Shown: positions 42,994 through 51,339, counted from the stretch's first letter. The stretch: DNA of 64,000 nucleotides from G963675935 sp963803125 (GCA_963803125.1 CAWDLR010000003.1:2790001-2854000), one strand, 5' to 3'. Program-made: numbers and translations. The notes: a model not told the origin generated them from the sequence alone.

Positions 42994-44436
42994 TTACTTT
43001 CCCAAAATCCTCAAGTTGTCGATCATCGAGCAGCGGCGCTCGCGGGTGAACGTTAGCGGCGTGGTGACGCCCTCGCCAGTCGGGCCGGCGATCGAAAACG
43101 AACAATAGCCTTCGCCGCCGAGCCCCAAGCCGGCCATGCTCGGCCCGTTCTTGATAAACAGCGTCGTATCGACGGCCTTGCCCATGCGGGTCATGTTGCG
43201 AACGTTGTTCGAGTGGATCAGGGCCGTGTGGCGAAAGCCGTGCTCGCTCTTTCGGGCCATCTCGATGGCGTCGTCGATGTTGCGAACGCGCACGAACGGC
43301 ACAAACGGCATCATCTGCTCGACGGGCACGAACGGGTTCGATTCGTCAGTTTCACCAAAGATCAACTCCATGTCGGCGGGAATGTTCTTGCCGGCGGCGC
43401 GGGCCAGCACCGCGGCGTCCTTGCCGATGAAATCCTTGTTCGCCACGTCGTGTTTCGCCGCCCCCTCGCCAACGGACGCGATCGCCGCCTTGGTCAAGGC
43501 GTTGATCTCGACGGCATTCAGCCGCACCGCCCCGGCCCGCTCCATCGCTGCCATGAGGCGATCGAAAATCTGCTCGACGGCGAAGACCTGCTTTTCGGCG
43601 ATGCAGAGGAGGTTGTTGTCGTAGGCTCCCCCCTGGATAATGCAGCGGGCGGCGCGGTCGAGATCGGCGGTTTCGTCGACAACCACGGGCGGATTGCCCG
43701 GCCCGGCGACGATCGCCCGCTTCTGCTGCTGCATCGCCGCCTTGGCCACGCCGGGTCCGCCGGTCACGCAGATCAGATTGATGTCGGGGTGCTTGAACAG
43801 GGCGTTGGCGCTCTCGATCGTGGGCTCGGTGATCACGCACATCAGGTTGTCGATCCCCAAATCGCGATAGATCGCCTCGTTATAGCGGCGGACGCCCTCG
43901 GCGGCCACACGGCGGCCGCTCGGATGCGGGTTGAACACGACCGTGTTGCCGGCCGCAATCATGCTCACGGCGTTGCCGGTGAGCGTCGGCAGCGAATGCG
44001 TTACTGGCGTGATCGCGCAGATCACGCCGAAGGGGGCGTGTTCGATCACCGCCAGGCCGTGATCGCCGCTGAACACCTCGCTCCGCATGAACTCGACGCC
44101 CGGCGAGCGCTCGCCCAAGGTCTTCAGCTTTTCGATTTTGTGCGGCAACCGGCCGATCTTCGTCTCCTGCATCTCCATGGTGCCGAGCTCAACCGATTGC
44201 TCGATGGCGATGCGGCGGATATGGCCGATGATCCGCGTGCGGTCCGCGATCGTGCGGCGGGAGAGCCGCTCGAAGGCCTCGCGGGCCGCGGCCACCGCCT
44301 CGTTCACGTCGGTGAACAGCCCCAGCCGGCCCTGATAACCGCCGCCGGTCGGGCCCACATGGCCATTTCCGTTGTTTCCCAGCCTAGTCAGGACCTGCTC
44401 GACAACGCTACGGATGAGTTTTTCGTCAACTTGCAT
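42994..44436 (-). CDS. CoA-acylating aldehyde dehydrogenase of the BMC (PduP/EutE-like)
   Basis: The 480-residue lumen enzyme oxidises lactaldehyde or a similar aldehyde to acyl-CoA with NAD and CoA. The N-terminal helix MQVDEKLIRSVVEQVLTRLG followed by a glycine-rich linker is an encapsulation peptide. The catalytic cysteine is at about 278 (YDNNLLCIAEKQVF), and VAGPGNPPVVVDETADLD is the cofactor-side motif. The length is normal. Upstream (44437-44554) is a repeat tract. Confidence 0.95.
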   Translation of the reverse strand: MQVDEKLIRSVVEQVLTRLGNNGNGHVGPTGGGYQGRLGLFTDVNEAVAAAREAFERLSRRTIADRTRIIGHIRRIAIEQSVELGTMEMQETKIGRLPHKIEKLKTLGERSPGVEFMRSEVFSGDHGLAVIEHAPFGVICAITPVTHSLPTLTGNAVSMIAAGNTVVFNPHPSGRRVAAEGVRRYNEAIYRDLGIDNLMCVITEPTIESANALFKHPDINLICVTGGPGVAKAAMQQQKRAIVAGPGNPPVVVDETADLDRAARCIIQGGAYDNNLLCIAEKQVFAVEQIFDRLMAAMERAGAVRLNAVEINALTKAAIASVGEGAAKHDVANKDFIGKDAAVLARAAGKNIPADMELIFGETDESNPFVPVEQMMPFVPFVRVRNIDDAIEMARKSEHGFRHTALIHSNNVRNMTRMGKAVDTTLFIKNGPSMAGLGLGGEGYCSFSIAGPTGEGVTTPLTFTRERRCSMIDNLRILGK

Positions 44437-44454
44437 GATAGATAGTAGTCAGCG

Positions 44455-44575
44455 GTTAGTGGGCAGTGAGACGCCGCAAGCGGCTCGCCAATCTCCAAAT
44501 CTCCAAATCAACAAATCTCCAAATTCCCGACCTTTGGCCCCTAGCCCCCAGCCCCTAGCCCCTAGCTCCTTCCTT
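44455..44575. repeat. short-period repeat tract inside the BMC operon
   Basis: Direct units CCAATCTCCAAATCTCCAAAT and CCCCTAGCCCCCAGCCC lie between the aldehyde dehydrogenase and BMC-P 1, and AGTGGGCAGTG lies at the start. The tract reaches into the 3' end of the BMC-P 1 gene. The same vocabulary occurs at 2494-2668 and 46074-46207. Confidence 0.7.
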
Positions 44576-44881
44576 CTCCTTGTGATACACGCAATCGTGC
44601 GCCACGTGGACGGTGTCAATGATGCCGATGATGACCGTATCGACCGGCAGTGTTTTTGTCTCGGGCGTGAGCCGGGCACTCGAACCTTGGGTGATCAGGA
44701 CGAACTCTCCTTCGCCGGCGCCGACGGTATCGACGGCGACCATCGAACGGCCGGTGGTCACGAGAGTTCCGCGGGTTTTGGGATCGACGCGATACGGCTC
44801 GACCAGCAGCAGCTTGAAACCGGTCATCGAGGCGACCTTCTCCGTCGAAACCAGCGATCCGGTGACTTTGGCGATCAACAT
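44555..44881 (-). CDS. BMC-P (EutN/CcmL) pentameric shell protein 1
   Basis: The 108-residue vertex protein has MLIAKVTGSLVSTEKVASM, FKLLLVEPYRVD, VAVDTVGAGEGEFVLITQG and TVIIGIIDTV. Its C-terminal tail (HDCVYHKEKEGARG) is longer than in BMC-P 2 and ends at the repeat tract. It starts four bases after acetate kinase ends. Confidence 0.93.
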   Translation of the reverse strand: MLIAKVTGSLVSTEKVASMTGFKLLLVEPYRVDPKTRGTLVTTGRSMVAVDTVGAGEGEFVLITQGSSARLTPETKTLPVDTVIIGIIDTVHVAHDCVYHKEKEGARG

Positions 44882-44885
44882 GGCG

Positions 44886-46070
44886 TTAGCCTTTCGACAG
44901 CAGTTGCGCAGCCTGCCGCGCGACGATCAATTCCTCGTTGGTCGGAATGGTCCAAACCTGCACGCGGCTGCCCGCAGCGCTCACCTTCGCCTCGCCCTTG
45001 GCCGCGCGGTTGGCCTCAGGGTCGAGCACGATTCCCAGTTCTTCGAGATTGCGGCAGACCATCGCGCGGAAGGCGGAGTAGTTCTCGCCGATGCCGCCGG
45101 TGAAGACGATCACGTCGGCGCCGCCGAGCTCGACCAGATACGCACCGAGATAATGCCGCACGTTGGACGAATAGACGTCGAGGGCCAATTTCGCCCGGGC
45201 GTTGCCGGCCGCGGCGGCTTCGTCGATGTCGCGGAGATCGCCGCTTAGGCCGCTGAGCGCCAGCAGCCCACCCTGGTTGGCCAGAATCGCGAGCACCTCG
45301 GTCAGCGATTTACCCGTGTGCTTCATGATGACGGGCAGGGCGAAGGGATCGAAGTCTCCGACGCGGTTGTTCTGTGGCAGCCCGCTCTGGGCGCTGAAGC
45401 CCATGCTGGTGGCCACACTCTTTCCGTCACGGATGGCACAGAGCGAACTCGACCCGCCCAGATGGCAGGAGATGATCCGCAAGCCCGGCCCGAGCAGTTC
45501 GGCCGTCCGTTGGGCGATGTAGCGGTGGCTGGCGCCGTGGAATCCGTAACGCCGCACCAGCGCCTTTTCCGCCCAATCGTACGGAATGGCGAAGTAGCGT
45601 TTGTCGTCGGGAATGGTGCGGTGGAAGTCGGTCTCGAATGCGGCGACCAGCGGGATATCGGGCAATTTCTCGCCCAAGAGCCGCATGGCGTTGATGTAGG
45701 GCGGATTGTGGGCGGGGGCCACGTCGTTCATCTCCTCCATCGCCATGAGCACGTCGGGCGTCACCCGCTGCACGCCGCTTACGCGTCCACCATGCACCGC
45801 CTTGAACGCGATGGCCGATACCTCCGTCGCGTCCTTGAGACATCCATGCTCGCCGTCGGTCAACTGGACCAGGCACTGGCGAACCGCTTCGGCATGGTCT
45901 GGCACGCGCAGCGTCTTCTCCTGCCGCCGGCCGCCGATCTCGACGACGCAGCAACTCTCCGGCGACCCGATCCGCTCGATTCCGCCGCGCGCAAGTTGCA
46001 CGTTGCCGGCCATGTCGAACAGCCGGTACTTGAAACTCGTCGAGCCGAGGTTGGCGACTAAGATTTTCAT
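44886..46070 (-). CDS. ackA: acetate/propionate kinase
   Basis: The 394-residue enzyme converts an acyl phosphate plus ADP to ATP and the free acid, regenerating energy after the PduL step. Seen: LVANLGSTSFKYRLF at the start, RYGFHGASHRYIAQR, SCHLGGSSSLCAI, MGFSAQSGLPQNNRVGDFDP, and FTGGIGENYSAFRAM. The length is normal for the family. It lies between the BMC-H genes and BMC-P 1 and lacks any encapsulation helix that I can see. Confidence 0.96.
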   Translation of the reverse strand: MKILVANLGSTSFKYRLFDMAGNVQLARGGIERIGSPESCCVVEIGGRRQEKTLRVPDHAEAVRQCLVQLTDGEHGCLKDATEVSAIAFKAVHGGRVSGVQRVTPDVLMAMEEMNDVAPAHNPPYINAMRLLGEKLPDIPLVAAFETDFHRTIPDDKRYFAIPYDWAEKALVRRYGFHGASHRYIAQRTAELLGPGLRIISCHLGGSSSLCAIRDGKSVATSMGFSAQSGLPQNNRVGDFDPFALPVIMKHTGKSLTEVLAILANQGGLLALSGLSGDLRDIDEAAAAGNARAKLALDVYSSNVRHYLGAYLVELGGADVIVFTGGIGENYSAFRAMVCRNLEELGIVLDPEANRAAKGEAKVSAAGSRVQVWTIPTNEELIVARQAAQLLSKG

Positions 46071-46073
46071 GAT

Positions 46074-46207
46074 GACAGTGGGCAGTGGGCAGTGAGCAGT
46101 CGGCAGTCGGCAGTGGGCAGTCGGCAGTGGGTTATATTCGTAGGTGTAATCCCTAACGCCTCACCTCTGATCCCTAGCCCCTAGTCCCTAGTCCCTAGCC
46201 CCTAGCC
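46074..46207. repeat. short-period repeat tract between ackA and BMC-H 2
   Basis: It consists of GGGCAGTGGGCAGTGAGCAG-type units (46080-46130) and CCCCTAGTCCCTAGTCCCT-type units (46160-46207). No palindromic core is clear. It separates the shell hexamer genes from the kinase. Confidence 0.75.
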
Positions 46208-46208
46208 C

Positions 46209-46478
46209 CTATTTCAAATACGCCTCGACCACACCGTCGGCGGGACGGGGGATAATATGGCTGGCCACGAGCTCGCCGACCTGCGAGGCGGCGTTCGCTC
46301 CGGCTTCGACGGCGGCGCGGACGCTGCCAACGTCGCCGCGGACGATGGTAGTGACCAGTCCGCCGCCGATCTGCACGCGTTTGACAACTTGCACGTTGGC
46401 GGCCTTGGCCATCGCGTCGGTCGCTTCGACCAGCGAGACGAGGCCCTTCGTTTCGATCAATCCAATGGCGTCTTGCAT
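46209..46478 (-). CDS. BMC-H hexameric shell protein 2
   Basis: The 89-residue facet protein has MQDAIGLIETKGLVSLVEAT, QIGGGLVTTIVRGDVGSVRA and SHIIPRPADGVVEAYLK. Hexamers tile the shell faces. The pore loop contains the IGGGLVT pattern. The ATG at 46478 is the natural start; upstream codons come from spacer sequence. Confidence 0.96.
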   Translation of the reverse strand: MQDAIGLIETKGLVSLVEATDAMAKAANVQVVKRVQIGGGLVTTIVRGDVGSVRAAVEAGANAASQVGELVASHIIPRPADGVVEAYLK

Positions 46479-46568
46479 AACAGTGTGTTCCCTTGTGTTC
46501 TGGGTCGTTGATGGTTGTTTTCGATTTTTCATGGGCTCGCAGCCCGCAATGGACGGATGCGGGAGGTT

Positions 46569-46627
46569 GTACTCCGCACACTCCGTGTGCGGAAGTCTCG
46601 GGCCCGCACACGGAGTGTGCGGAGTAC
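46569..46627. repeat. palindromic repeat family J (TCCGCACACTCCGTGTGCGG type) between the BMC-H genes
   Basis: Arms GTACTCCGCACACTCCGTGT and ACACGGAGTGTGCGGAGTAC form a long hairpin with a spacer of about 20 bases. It lies in the operon transcript between the two BMC-H genes and may affect mRNA stability. Confidence 0.88.
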
Positions 46628-46631
46628 GTGG

Positions 46632-46934
46632 TTAATCGGCGGCCGACTTCTTGGCCGGCATCGGCAGCACGACGTCGAGGTCGTCGTGCGGACGGGGAAT
46701 GACCTGCACGCTGACGACCTCGCCGATGCGTCCGCCCGAGGCGGCGCCGGCGTCGGTGGCGGCCTTGACCGCGGCCACGTCGCCGGTGACGAAGACGCTG
46801 ACCAGCCCGCTGCCGACCTTGTCCCAGCCCAAGAACTGGACGTTGGCCGCCTTCAACATCGCGTCGGTCGCCTCGACCAGGACCACAAAGCCCTTGGTCT
46901 CAATCATTCCCAACGCTTCCATTTTCTTTGCCAT
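46632..46934 (-). CDS. BMC-H hexameric shell protein 1
   Basis: The 100-residue facet protein has MEALGMIETKGFVVLVEATD, GWDKVGSGLVSVFVTGDVA and VSVQVIPRPHDDLDVVLPM. It is paralogous to BMC-H 2, with a slightly longer tail. The pore loop differs (KVGSGLV). Two BMC-H types per operon are usual in this class. Confidence 0.96.
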   Translation of the reverse strand: MAKKMEALGMIETKGFVVLVEATDAMLKAANVQFLGWDKVGSGLVSVFVTGDVAAVKAATDAGAASGGRIGEVVSVQVIPRPHDDLDVVLPMPAKKSAAD

Positions 46935-46970
46935 GATACGTGTTCTCCAAAAACGAGAAACTCCCGGGGG

Positions 46971-47654
46971 TTAAATGATGTTCTTCACCAATTCCACGCT
47001 TGTCGCGTGATCGATGTCGCAGGCGTTGCCCTCGTCGGTGTCGAGATGGACTTCGAGCTTGATCTTCTTGCCCACCCGCACCAGCAGGTCGTGAAACGTG
47101 GTGCTGCAACTCGACGTGACGCGAAGACTCATGTGATCTTTGTCCTTCACTCCGTAGAACTCGGCGTCGGCGGGGCTCATGTGTACGTGCCGCTCGGCGC
47201 GAATAACGCCCTTTTTCAGCTCGACGACGCCTTTCGGCCCGACCAGCACACAGCCGGGCGTGCCGTCGATCATTCCGCTCGCTCGGACGGGCAGATCGAT
47301 GCCCAGCGAAATGCCGTCGGTAAAGGCCAGTTCCACCTGACTCTCGGGCCGCGTGGGACCGAGAATCCGCACGGTCGGCAACATCCGCCGCCGCGGGCCG
47401 ACGACCATCAGCGTCTCCTCGGCCGCGAAAAAGCCGTCCTGGTACAAATCCTTCGCCACCGTCAGCTTGTGACCGGCGCCGAAGAGCGTCTCGACGTCGT
47501 GATCGGTGAGGTGAACGTGCCGGGCCGAGACGCTCACCACCAGATTCGGTTTGCCCGGCGGGCCGCCGATCTGCGCGAGCACGATCTCGCGAACGATCTG
47601 CTCGACGAGCTGCCGGTCAATGGGACGCCGATCTGTGGTTGCAGTAGTGCTCAT
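46971..47654 (-). CDS. pduL: PduL-type phosphotransacylase of the BMC
   Basis: The 227-residue lumen enzyme swaps CoA on the acyl-CoA for phosphate. Two metal-binding sites are visible: His46 and His48 (SARHVHLTDHD) and His156 and His158 (AERHVHMSPAD). The N-terminal helix (RQLVEQIVREIVLAQIG) is an encapsulation peptide. The ATG at 47654 is chosen over an upstream TTG. The upstream regulator gene ends nine bases before it. With the aldehyde dehydrogenase it recycles CoA inside the shell. Confidence 0.95.
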   Translation of the reverse strand: MSTTATTDRRPIDRQLVEQIVREIVLAQIGGPPGKPNLVVSVSARHVHLTDHDVETLFGAGHKLTVAKDLYQDGFFAAEETLMVVGPRRRMLPTVRILGPTRPESQVELAFTDGISLGIDLPVRASGMIDGTPGCVLVGPKGVVELKKGVIRAERHVHMSPADAEFYGVKDKDHMSLRVTSSCSTTFHDLLVRVGKKIKLEVHLDTDEGNACDIDHATSVELVKNII

Positions 47655-47662
47655 TGTTCCAA

Positions 47663-48451
47663 TCAACGGACCGCTGAATTCCGTTCGGGGGCGACATCGG
47701 CGACGATCAAATCGACGCCCGCCGCGTTGACCTTCTCACGCCATTCGGGCGTGATGCCGCCATCGACAACCAGATGCTGCACGGCATTGAGCGGGCAGAG
47801 GTGCGTCAGGCTTTGCCGGCCGAACTTCGTGCTGTCGGCGACCACGATCACTTCGGCGGCGGTTCGCATCATCGCCCGTTCCGTCTCGACCAGCAGCAGA
47901 TCGTTGTTGAAGAAGCCTTCGTCGCAAACGCCCGCCACGCTGAAGATCGTCTTCCGCACCCGAACCATCGCGAGCATTCGATCGGCGTACGGGCCGCGGG
48001 CCACGCCGGTTCGCGGGCAGATATTGCCGCCGATCAGGACCAGGTCGCTGTTGCCGTCGGAAGCGAAGAGGTTCGCTACCGGCAGCGAGGTCGTGACGAC
48101 GTGCAGCGGCCGCCCGACCAAGAGCCGCGCCAGCTCGTAAGTGGTGCTGCCGCCGTCCAACAGGATCGTGTCGCCGTCGTCGATCAACCGTGACGCGGCC
48201 ATCGCGATCGCGTGCTTCTTTTCCCAGTCGGTGGGTTGCTGGGCGTCGAAATGAGGTAACTTGGGCGCGGCGCCCGTGTAAAGCACGCCCCCGTGCAGCC
48301 GCCGGGCGACTCCCTGATCCTCCAACTGGTCCAGATCGCGGCGAACCGTCGATTCGGAGACCGCAAGCTGTTCGGCCAGCTCAGGCAGCGAAGCGAATCG
48401 CCGAACCCTGACCAACTCCAACAGAGCGCTGCGACGTTGTTCAGCCAGCAT
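47663..48451 (-). CDS. DeoR-family transcriptional regulator of the BMC operon
   Basis: The 262-residue regulator has an N-terminal winged helix (RRFASLPELAEQLAVSESTV, then RRDLDQLEDQGVARRLHGG) and a C-terminal DeoR sensor domain (DDGDTILLDGGSTTYELAR, VGVCDEGFF-like AGVCDEGFFNNDLLLVE). DeoR proteins sense sugar phosphates and usually repress. It is the first gene of the operon and shares its promoter, so it is probably autoregulated. It ends nine bases before pduL. Confidence 0.94.
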   Translation of the reverse strand: MLAEQRRSALLELVRVRRFASLPELAEQLAVSESTVRRDLDQLEDQGVARRLHGGVLYTGAAPKLPHFDAQQPTDWEKKHAIAMAASRLIDDGDTILLDGGSTTYELARLLVGRPLHVVTTSLPVANLFASDGNSDLVLIGGNICPRTGVARGPYADRMLAMVRVRKTIFSVAGVCDEGFFNNDLLLVETERAMMRTAAEVIVVADSTKFGRQSLTHLCPLNAVQHLVVDGGITPEWREKVNAAGVDLIVADVAPERNSAVR

Positions 48452-48493
48452 GCGATTCGCCTGGATGTGAAAGAAAAAGACCGATCTATAGCG

Positions 48494-48522
48494 AGTATTT
48501 CATATATTCTGGCGTTTTGCAA
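48494..48522 (-). promoter_or_regulatory. candidate promoter of the BMC operon
   Basis: On the minus strand TTGCAA (48522-48517) and AATACT (48499-48494) are spaced by 17 bases. Transcription would start about 36 bases before the regulator's ATG. Confidence 0.5.
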
Positions 48523-48537
48523 GCAGATTCTTCCATA

Positions 48538-48549
48538 ATCTTGCAAGAT
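48538..48549. promoter_or_regulatory. candidate operator (ATCTTGCAAGAT palindrome)
   Basis: A perfect 12-base palindrome lies just upstream of the candidate -35 box. The half TTGCAA recurs in the -35 box itself. It could be a binding site for the DeoR-type regulator. Confidence 0.4.
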
Positions 48550-48864
48550 ATTGCCAGGATTACGGAAATCGGTATGCCTGCGCATCATAATCCTCGACCG
48601 CCCACATGACCTATCATTAGTTGGTTGTCGTGGCGAGCCGGGCGACCAGGGTTTTCGGCTGACGCAAGGAGGTTCGGCTGGGCGTAAACAATGTGCAATA
48701 AAGGACTTACGCTGTTTCACGGAGACTCGGGTCACTGTTGCACGGAGAATCCGAGAGGACCGCTCCCCTGCGGGTCGCGGCTAAACGAAACTCCGACATT
48801 GCCCCTCTGATAGCCAATAGGCGTTCGTGTCTGTCGCGAATTCACGTTGAAGGTCTGTCGGACC

Positions 48865-50755
48865 ATGTCAAGAGATTATCGAACCGGGCTCCTTACTGAG
48901 AAGCGGATCGTCATCGGCCTATCGGCCGCGGCAGCGGTACTGGTTGTTGTGGTGGCGTCGCTGCCGATGAGGACGCTGGTCGGCGTGGTGCCCGACGATG
49001 CTTTTTATTATCTGGTGGTCGGACGTAATATCGCCGGGACCGGCCTCTCGACGTTTGACGGCCAGAACCCGGCGAGCGGGTATCACCCGGGCTGGATGAT
49101 GCTGGTAACGATGGCCGCCCGCTGCGTCTCCGACGGCAACCAGTTGGTTCGCGTTGTCGTGGCGATGGGGCTTGGATTTCACTTCCTGGCAGGGTGGCTG
49201 CTATATCGCTGTTTGCAGCGGTTCGTCTCCGGCAAGACCGCGGCGCTGGCGGCGGGCTTCTGGATGTTCGGCTTTTTGCCGCTGGTCATCGCGAGCTTCG
49301 CCCTGGAGACAAGTCTCTACTGCGTCGCCTTCCTGCTGAGCTATGCGGTCTATCTGGGGCGGATCGAACCAGGCCTGTGGCCGGCGGCGGGCGAATCGTC
49401 CGCGGTAGGAGGCGACTCCTGTCGCCGATTGCCGGAAAACACCCTCACAATCGGCGACAGGAGTCGCCTCCTACAGCGGCACGGCTGCGGCGGCGTTCCG
49501 GCGAAGAACCTGCTCCTGTTCGGCATGGGGTTGGGGCTCTGTCTCTGGGCGCGGACGGAAGCGATCGTGCTTTTGGCTTGTGCCGTGGGTTGGCTTGGGC
49601 TGGCGGCCCTTTTTGTACGGTCGCCGAAGGCAGCGGCTTCCGGCGAAAAGTCGATGGGAGCGAAAAGACGGTGGTCTTCCCACCTTGACATCTCTTCTTT
49701 CTCGCTGATCGAAGTATGTCGGCGGGCCGTTCTGACGAGCGCGGCGGCGCTGGCCGTCATTCTCCCCTGGCTCCTCTACAGCCTGTACGCTTTCGGCACG
49801 ATTCGGCAGGCCAGCGGCGTGATGAAGACGCTCTGGATGCAGGGGGAGATCGCGGGGCTCAACTGGGTCCAGCGTCTATGGATGTACGGAAGTCGCTACG
49901 CCACGTGGCTGGCTTACTCGCTGCCGTGGAGCTGGGGAGGTGGAGTGATTTCCGTCGCGGCGGTGGCGCTGGCCTGGGTCTGCCTGCTGGCCGCAGTAGT
50001 GATCTACGTGAAGCGATCGCCGGTGCAAGTTCGCCGGCAAATTGGCGGCGTGCTGCCCGCGGTGGCTTATCCGCTCGCCCATGCCGTCGTTGCGGGGGCG
50101 GTCTATTCGGCCTGCTTTGCCGACGTGCAGTGCTGGTACTTGAGTTTGCCGTATTTGGAAGTCTACCTGGTGTTGGTCGTTCTCGGATCGGCGATCTGCC
50201 GCAGCGCGATCGACGCCCAGCGAGCGAGACGCTGGGTTCTGAAGGCTGCCGTTGCCGCGGGCGTGCTGACGATTCTCGGTCTGGCCCGTTACGCGCTCAC
50301 ATGGCAGCATGGTTTTTGGGCGTGGCAACGCAACGTCTACACGGCGATCGAGCCGGTCAACAGGGCCCTGCCGGCCGGCGCGGGTCGGCTGCTTCAACGC
50401 GGGCATTCCCGGCTATTTCAGCCGGCGGCAGATCGTCAATCTCGACGGCCTGGTGAACGACGCTGTCGTGCCGTATTGGCAGGCGAAGCGGTTCGAGCGG
50501 TATTTGTCTGATGCTCACATCGGATTCATCTACGACGAGAAGCTGTCGATGGAGCGGGCGCGGCAGTTCTCGCAAGGTCTGCCGGGGCTGGAAGAGATCA
50601 TCCGGCACCCGTTGACGAACTGCGTCGTCGAGACCCGATTTCTCTGGACGTTGAAGCCGTCCGCCGTTACGCCGCGAAAGTCGCCAGCCAACGCCGCCGC
50701 GCCCGATCGCTACGGACGAAACACGCTGAAATCGAGTTCGCCGATAGGGCCGTAG
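48865..50755 (+). pseudogene. polytopic membrane protein, glycosyltransferase-C-like, one frameshift
   Basis: About 630 residues when joined. The N-terminal 500 residues form about ten hydrophobic segments; the loop after the first carries VPDDAFYYLVVGRNIAGTGL, an Asp-Asp motif resembling the first loop of GT-C mannosyl/arabinosyltransferases. The soluble C-terminus continues in another frame from about 50390 (VGCFNAGIPGYFSRRQIVNLD, AKRFERYLSDAHIGFIYDEK). One extra G near 50391-50393 (GCGGGTCGG) explains the shift. A palindromic repeat adds about 24 residues in frame at 49405-49474. Function unknown beyond the fold guess. Confidence 0.75.
49405..49474. repeat. palindromic repeat family A, perfect copy inside a membrane-protein gene
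   Basis: Two perfect 26-base inverted arms, GTAGGAGGCGACTCCTGTCG... (49405-49430) and its complement (49449-49474), enclose an 18-base spacer. The frame stays open through it, adding about 24 polar residues in a loop between membrane segments. Confidence 0.92.
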
Positions 50756-51087
50756 TGCTTGCGGTTGCCGGTACAGAGTACGAGTTGCGATTCAGCGGCG
50801 GTGGCGGCCAACAACGCGTCGGCGATCGACATCGCCACCTTGAGGCCATACTCCTCCATGTAGATTGCCGCGCGATGGCCGATGTTCTCTGTCAGCGGCA
50901 GCATCTGGAAGGCGAACTGTGTCAAGAAGCTCTTGATCGTCTTGACCTCTCGCCGATCGCGGGCTCCCTGGAGCAGTTCCATGTAGGTGACGACCGAGAG
51001 GTATCGCCGGTCGCTCTTCTCGATGGCCCTGGCCGCATCCGAGTTCCCCCGCAGCACCCAGATCAGCACGTCGGTGTCAAAGAGCAT
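50710..51087 (-). CDS. vapC: VapC-type PIN-domain toxin
   Basis: The 125-residue RNase toxin has the PIN acidic residues Asp4 and Asp6 (MLFDTDVLIWVL), Glu37 (VTYMELLQGAR) and Asp90 (SIADALLAATA). It ends with LVLCTGNRKHYGPI, also typical. VapC toxins cleave tRNA or rRNA when freed from antitoxin. It overlaps the antitoxin gene by 11 bases and follows it. The 3' end overlaps the end of the membrane-protein gene on the other strand. Confidence 0.93.
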   Translation of the reverse strand: MLFDTDVLIWVLRGNSDAARAIEKSDRRYLSVVTYMELLQGARDRREVKTIKSFLTQFAFQMLPLTENIGHRAAIYMEEYGLKVAMSIADALLAATAAESQLVLCTGNRKHYGPIGELDFSVFRP

Positions 51088-51325
51088 GACCGCGTCCTTT
51101 TCGCAAGGCGCGTACGGCCCGATCCACGTCCTTCAGATCGCCGCGGTCCTTCCACATTCCAAAAGCCGGATGTTGCTCGACGGGCAATTTGTTTTGCTTG
51201 GGCGTGGCGGGATAAATGATTCCTTTTTCCTTTCCGCGGTGCAGGATCGAGACCGGCTCGCTGCGTTCGAGCGACTTCAAGACTTCGCCCATGCGGCGCC
51301 GCAGGTCGAGGATCGACGCTTTCAT
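51077..51325 (-). CDS. antitoxin of the VapC toxin
   Basis: The 82-residue protein has an N-terminal Phd/YefM-like segment (MKASILDLRRRMGEVLKSLE, SEPVSILHRGKEKGII) and a C-terminal tail that would wrap the toxin (WKDRGDLKDVDRAVRALRKG). The ATG at 51325 is preceded by GGAGG six bases upstream. The two AGTGTACACT palindromes just upstream are probably its binding sites. Confidence 0.85.
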   Translation of the reverse strand: MKASILDLRRRMGEVLKSLERSEPVSILHRGKEKGIIYPATPKQNKLPVEQHPAFGMWKDRGDLKDVDRAVRALRKGRGHAL

Positions 51326-51339
51326 ACGGAACCTCCAGA

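Larger units (their letters stand above)
48452..48864. other. divergent intergenic region of the BMC operon and membrane-protein gene
   Basis: The BMC side (48452-48560) is AT-rich and carries promoter and operator candidates. The rest is GC-rich without recognised features. Confidence 0.5.

Noticed and set aside
46515..48140. 541-codon open frame on the plus strand opposite the BMC genes
   Set aside because: It lies antisense to BMC-H, pduL and the regulator and has no recognisable domain.
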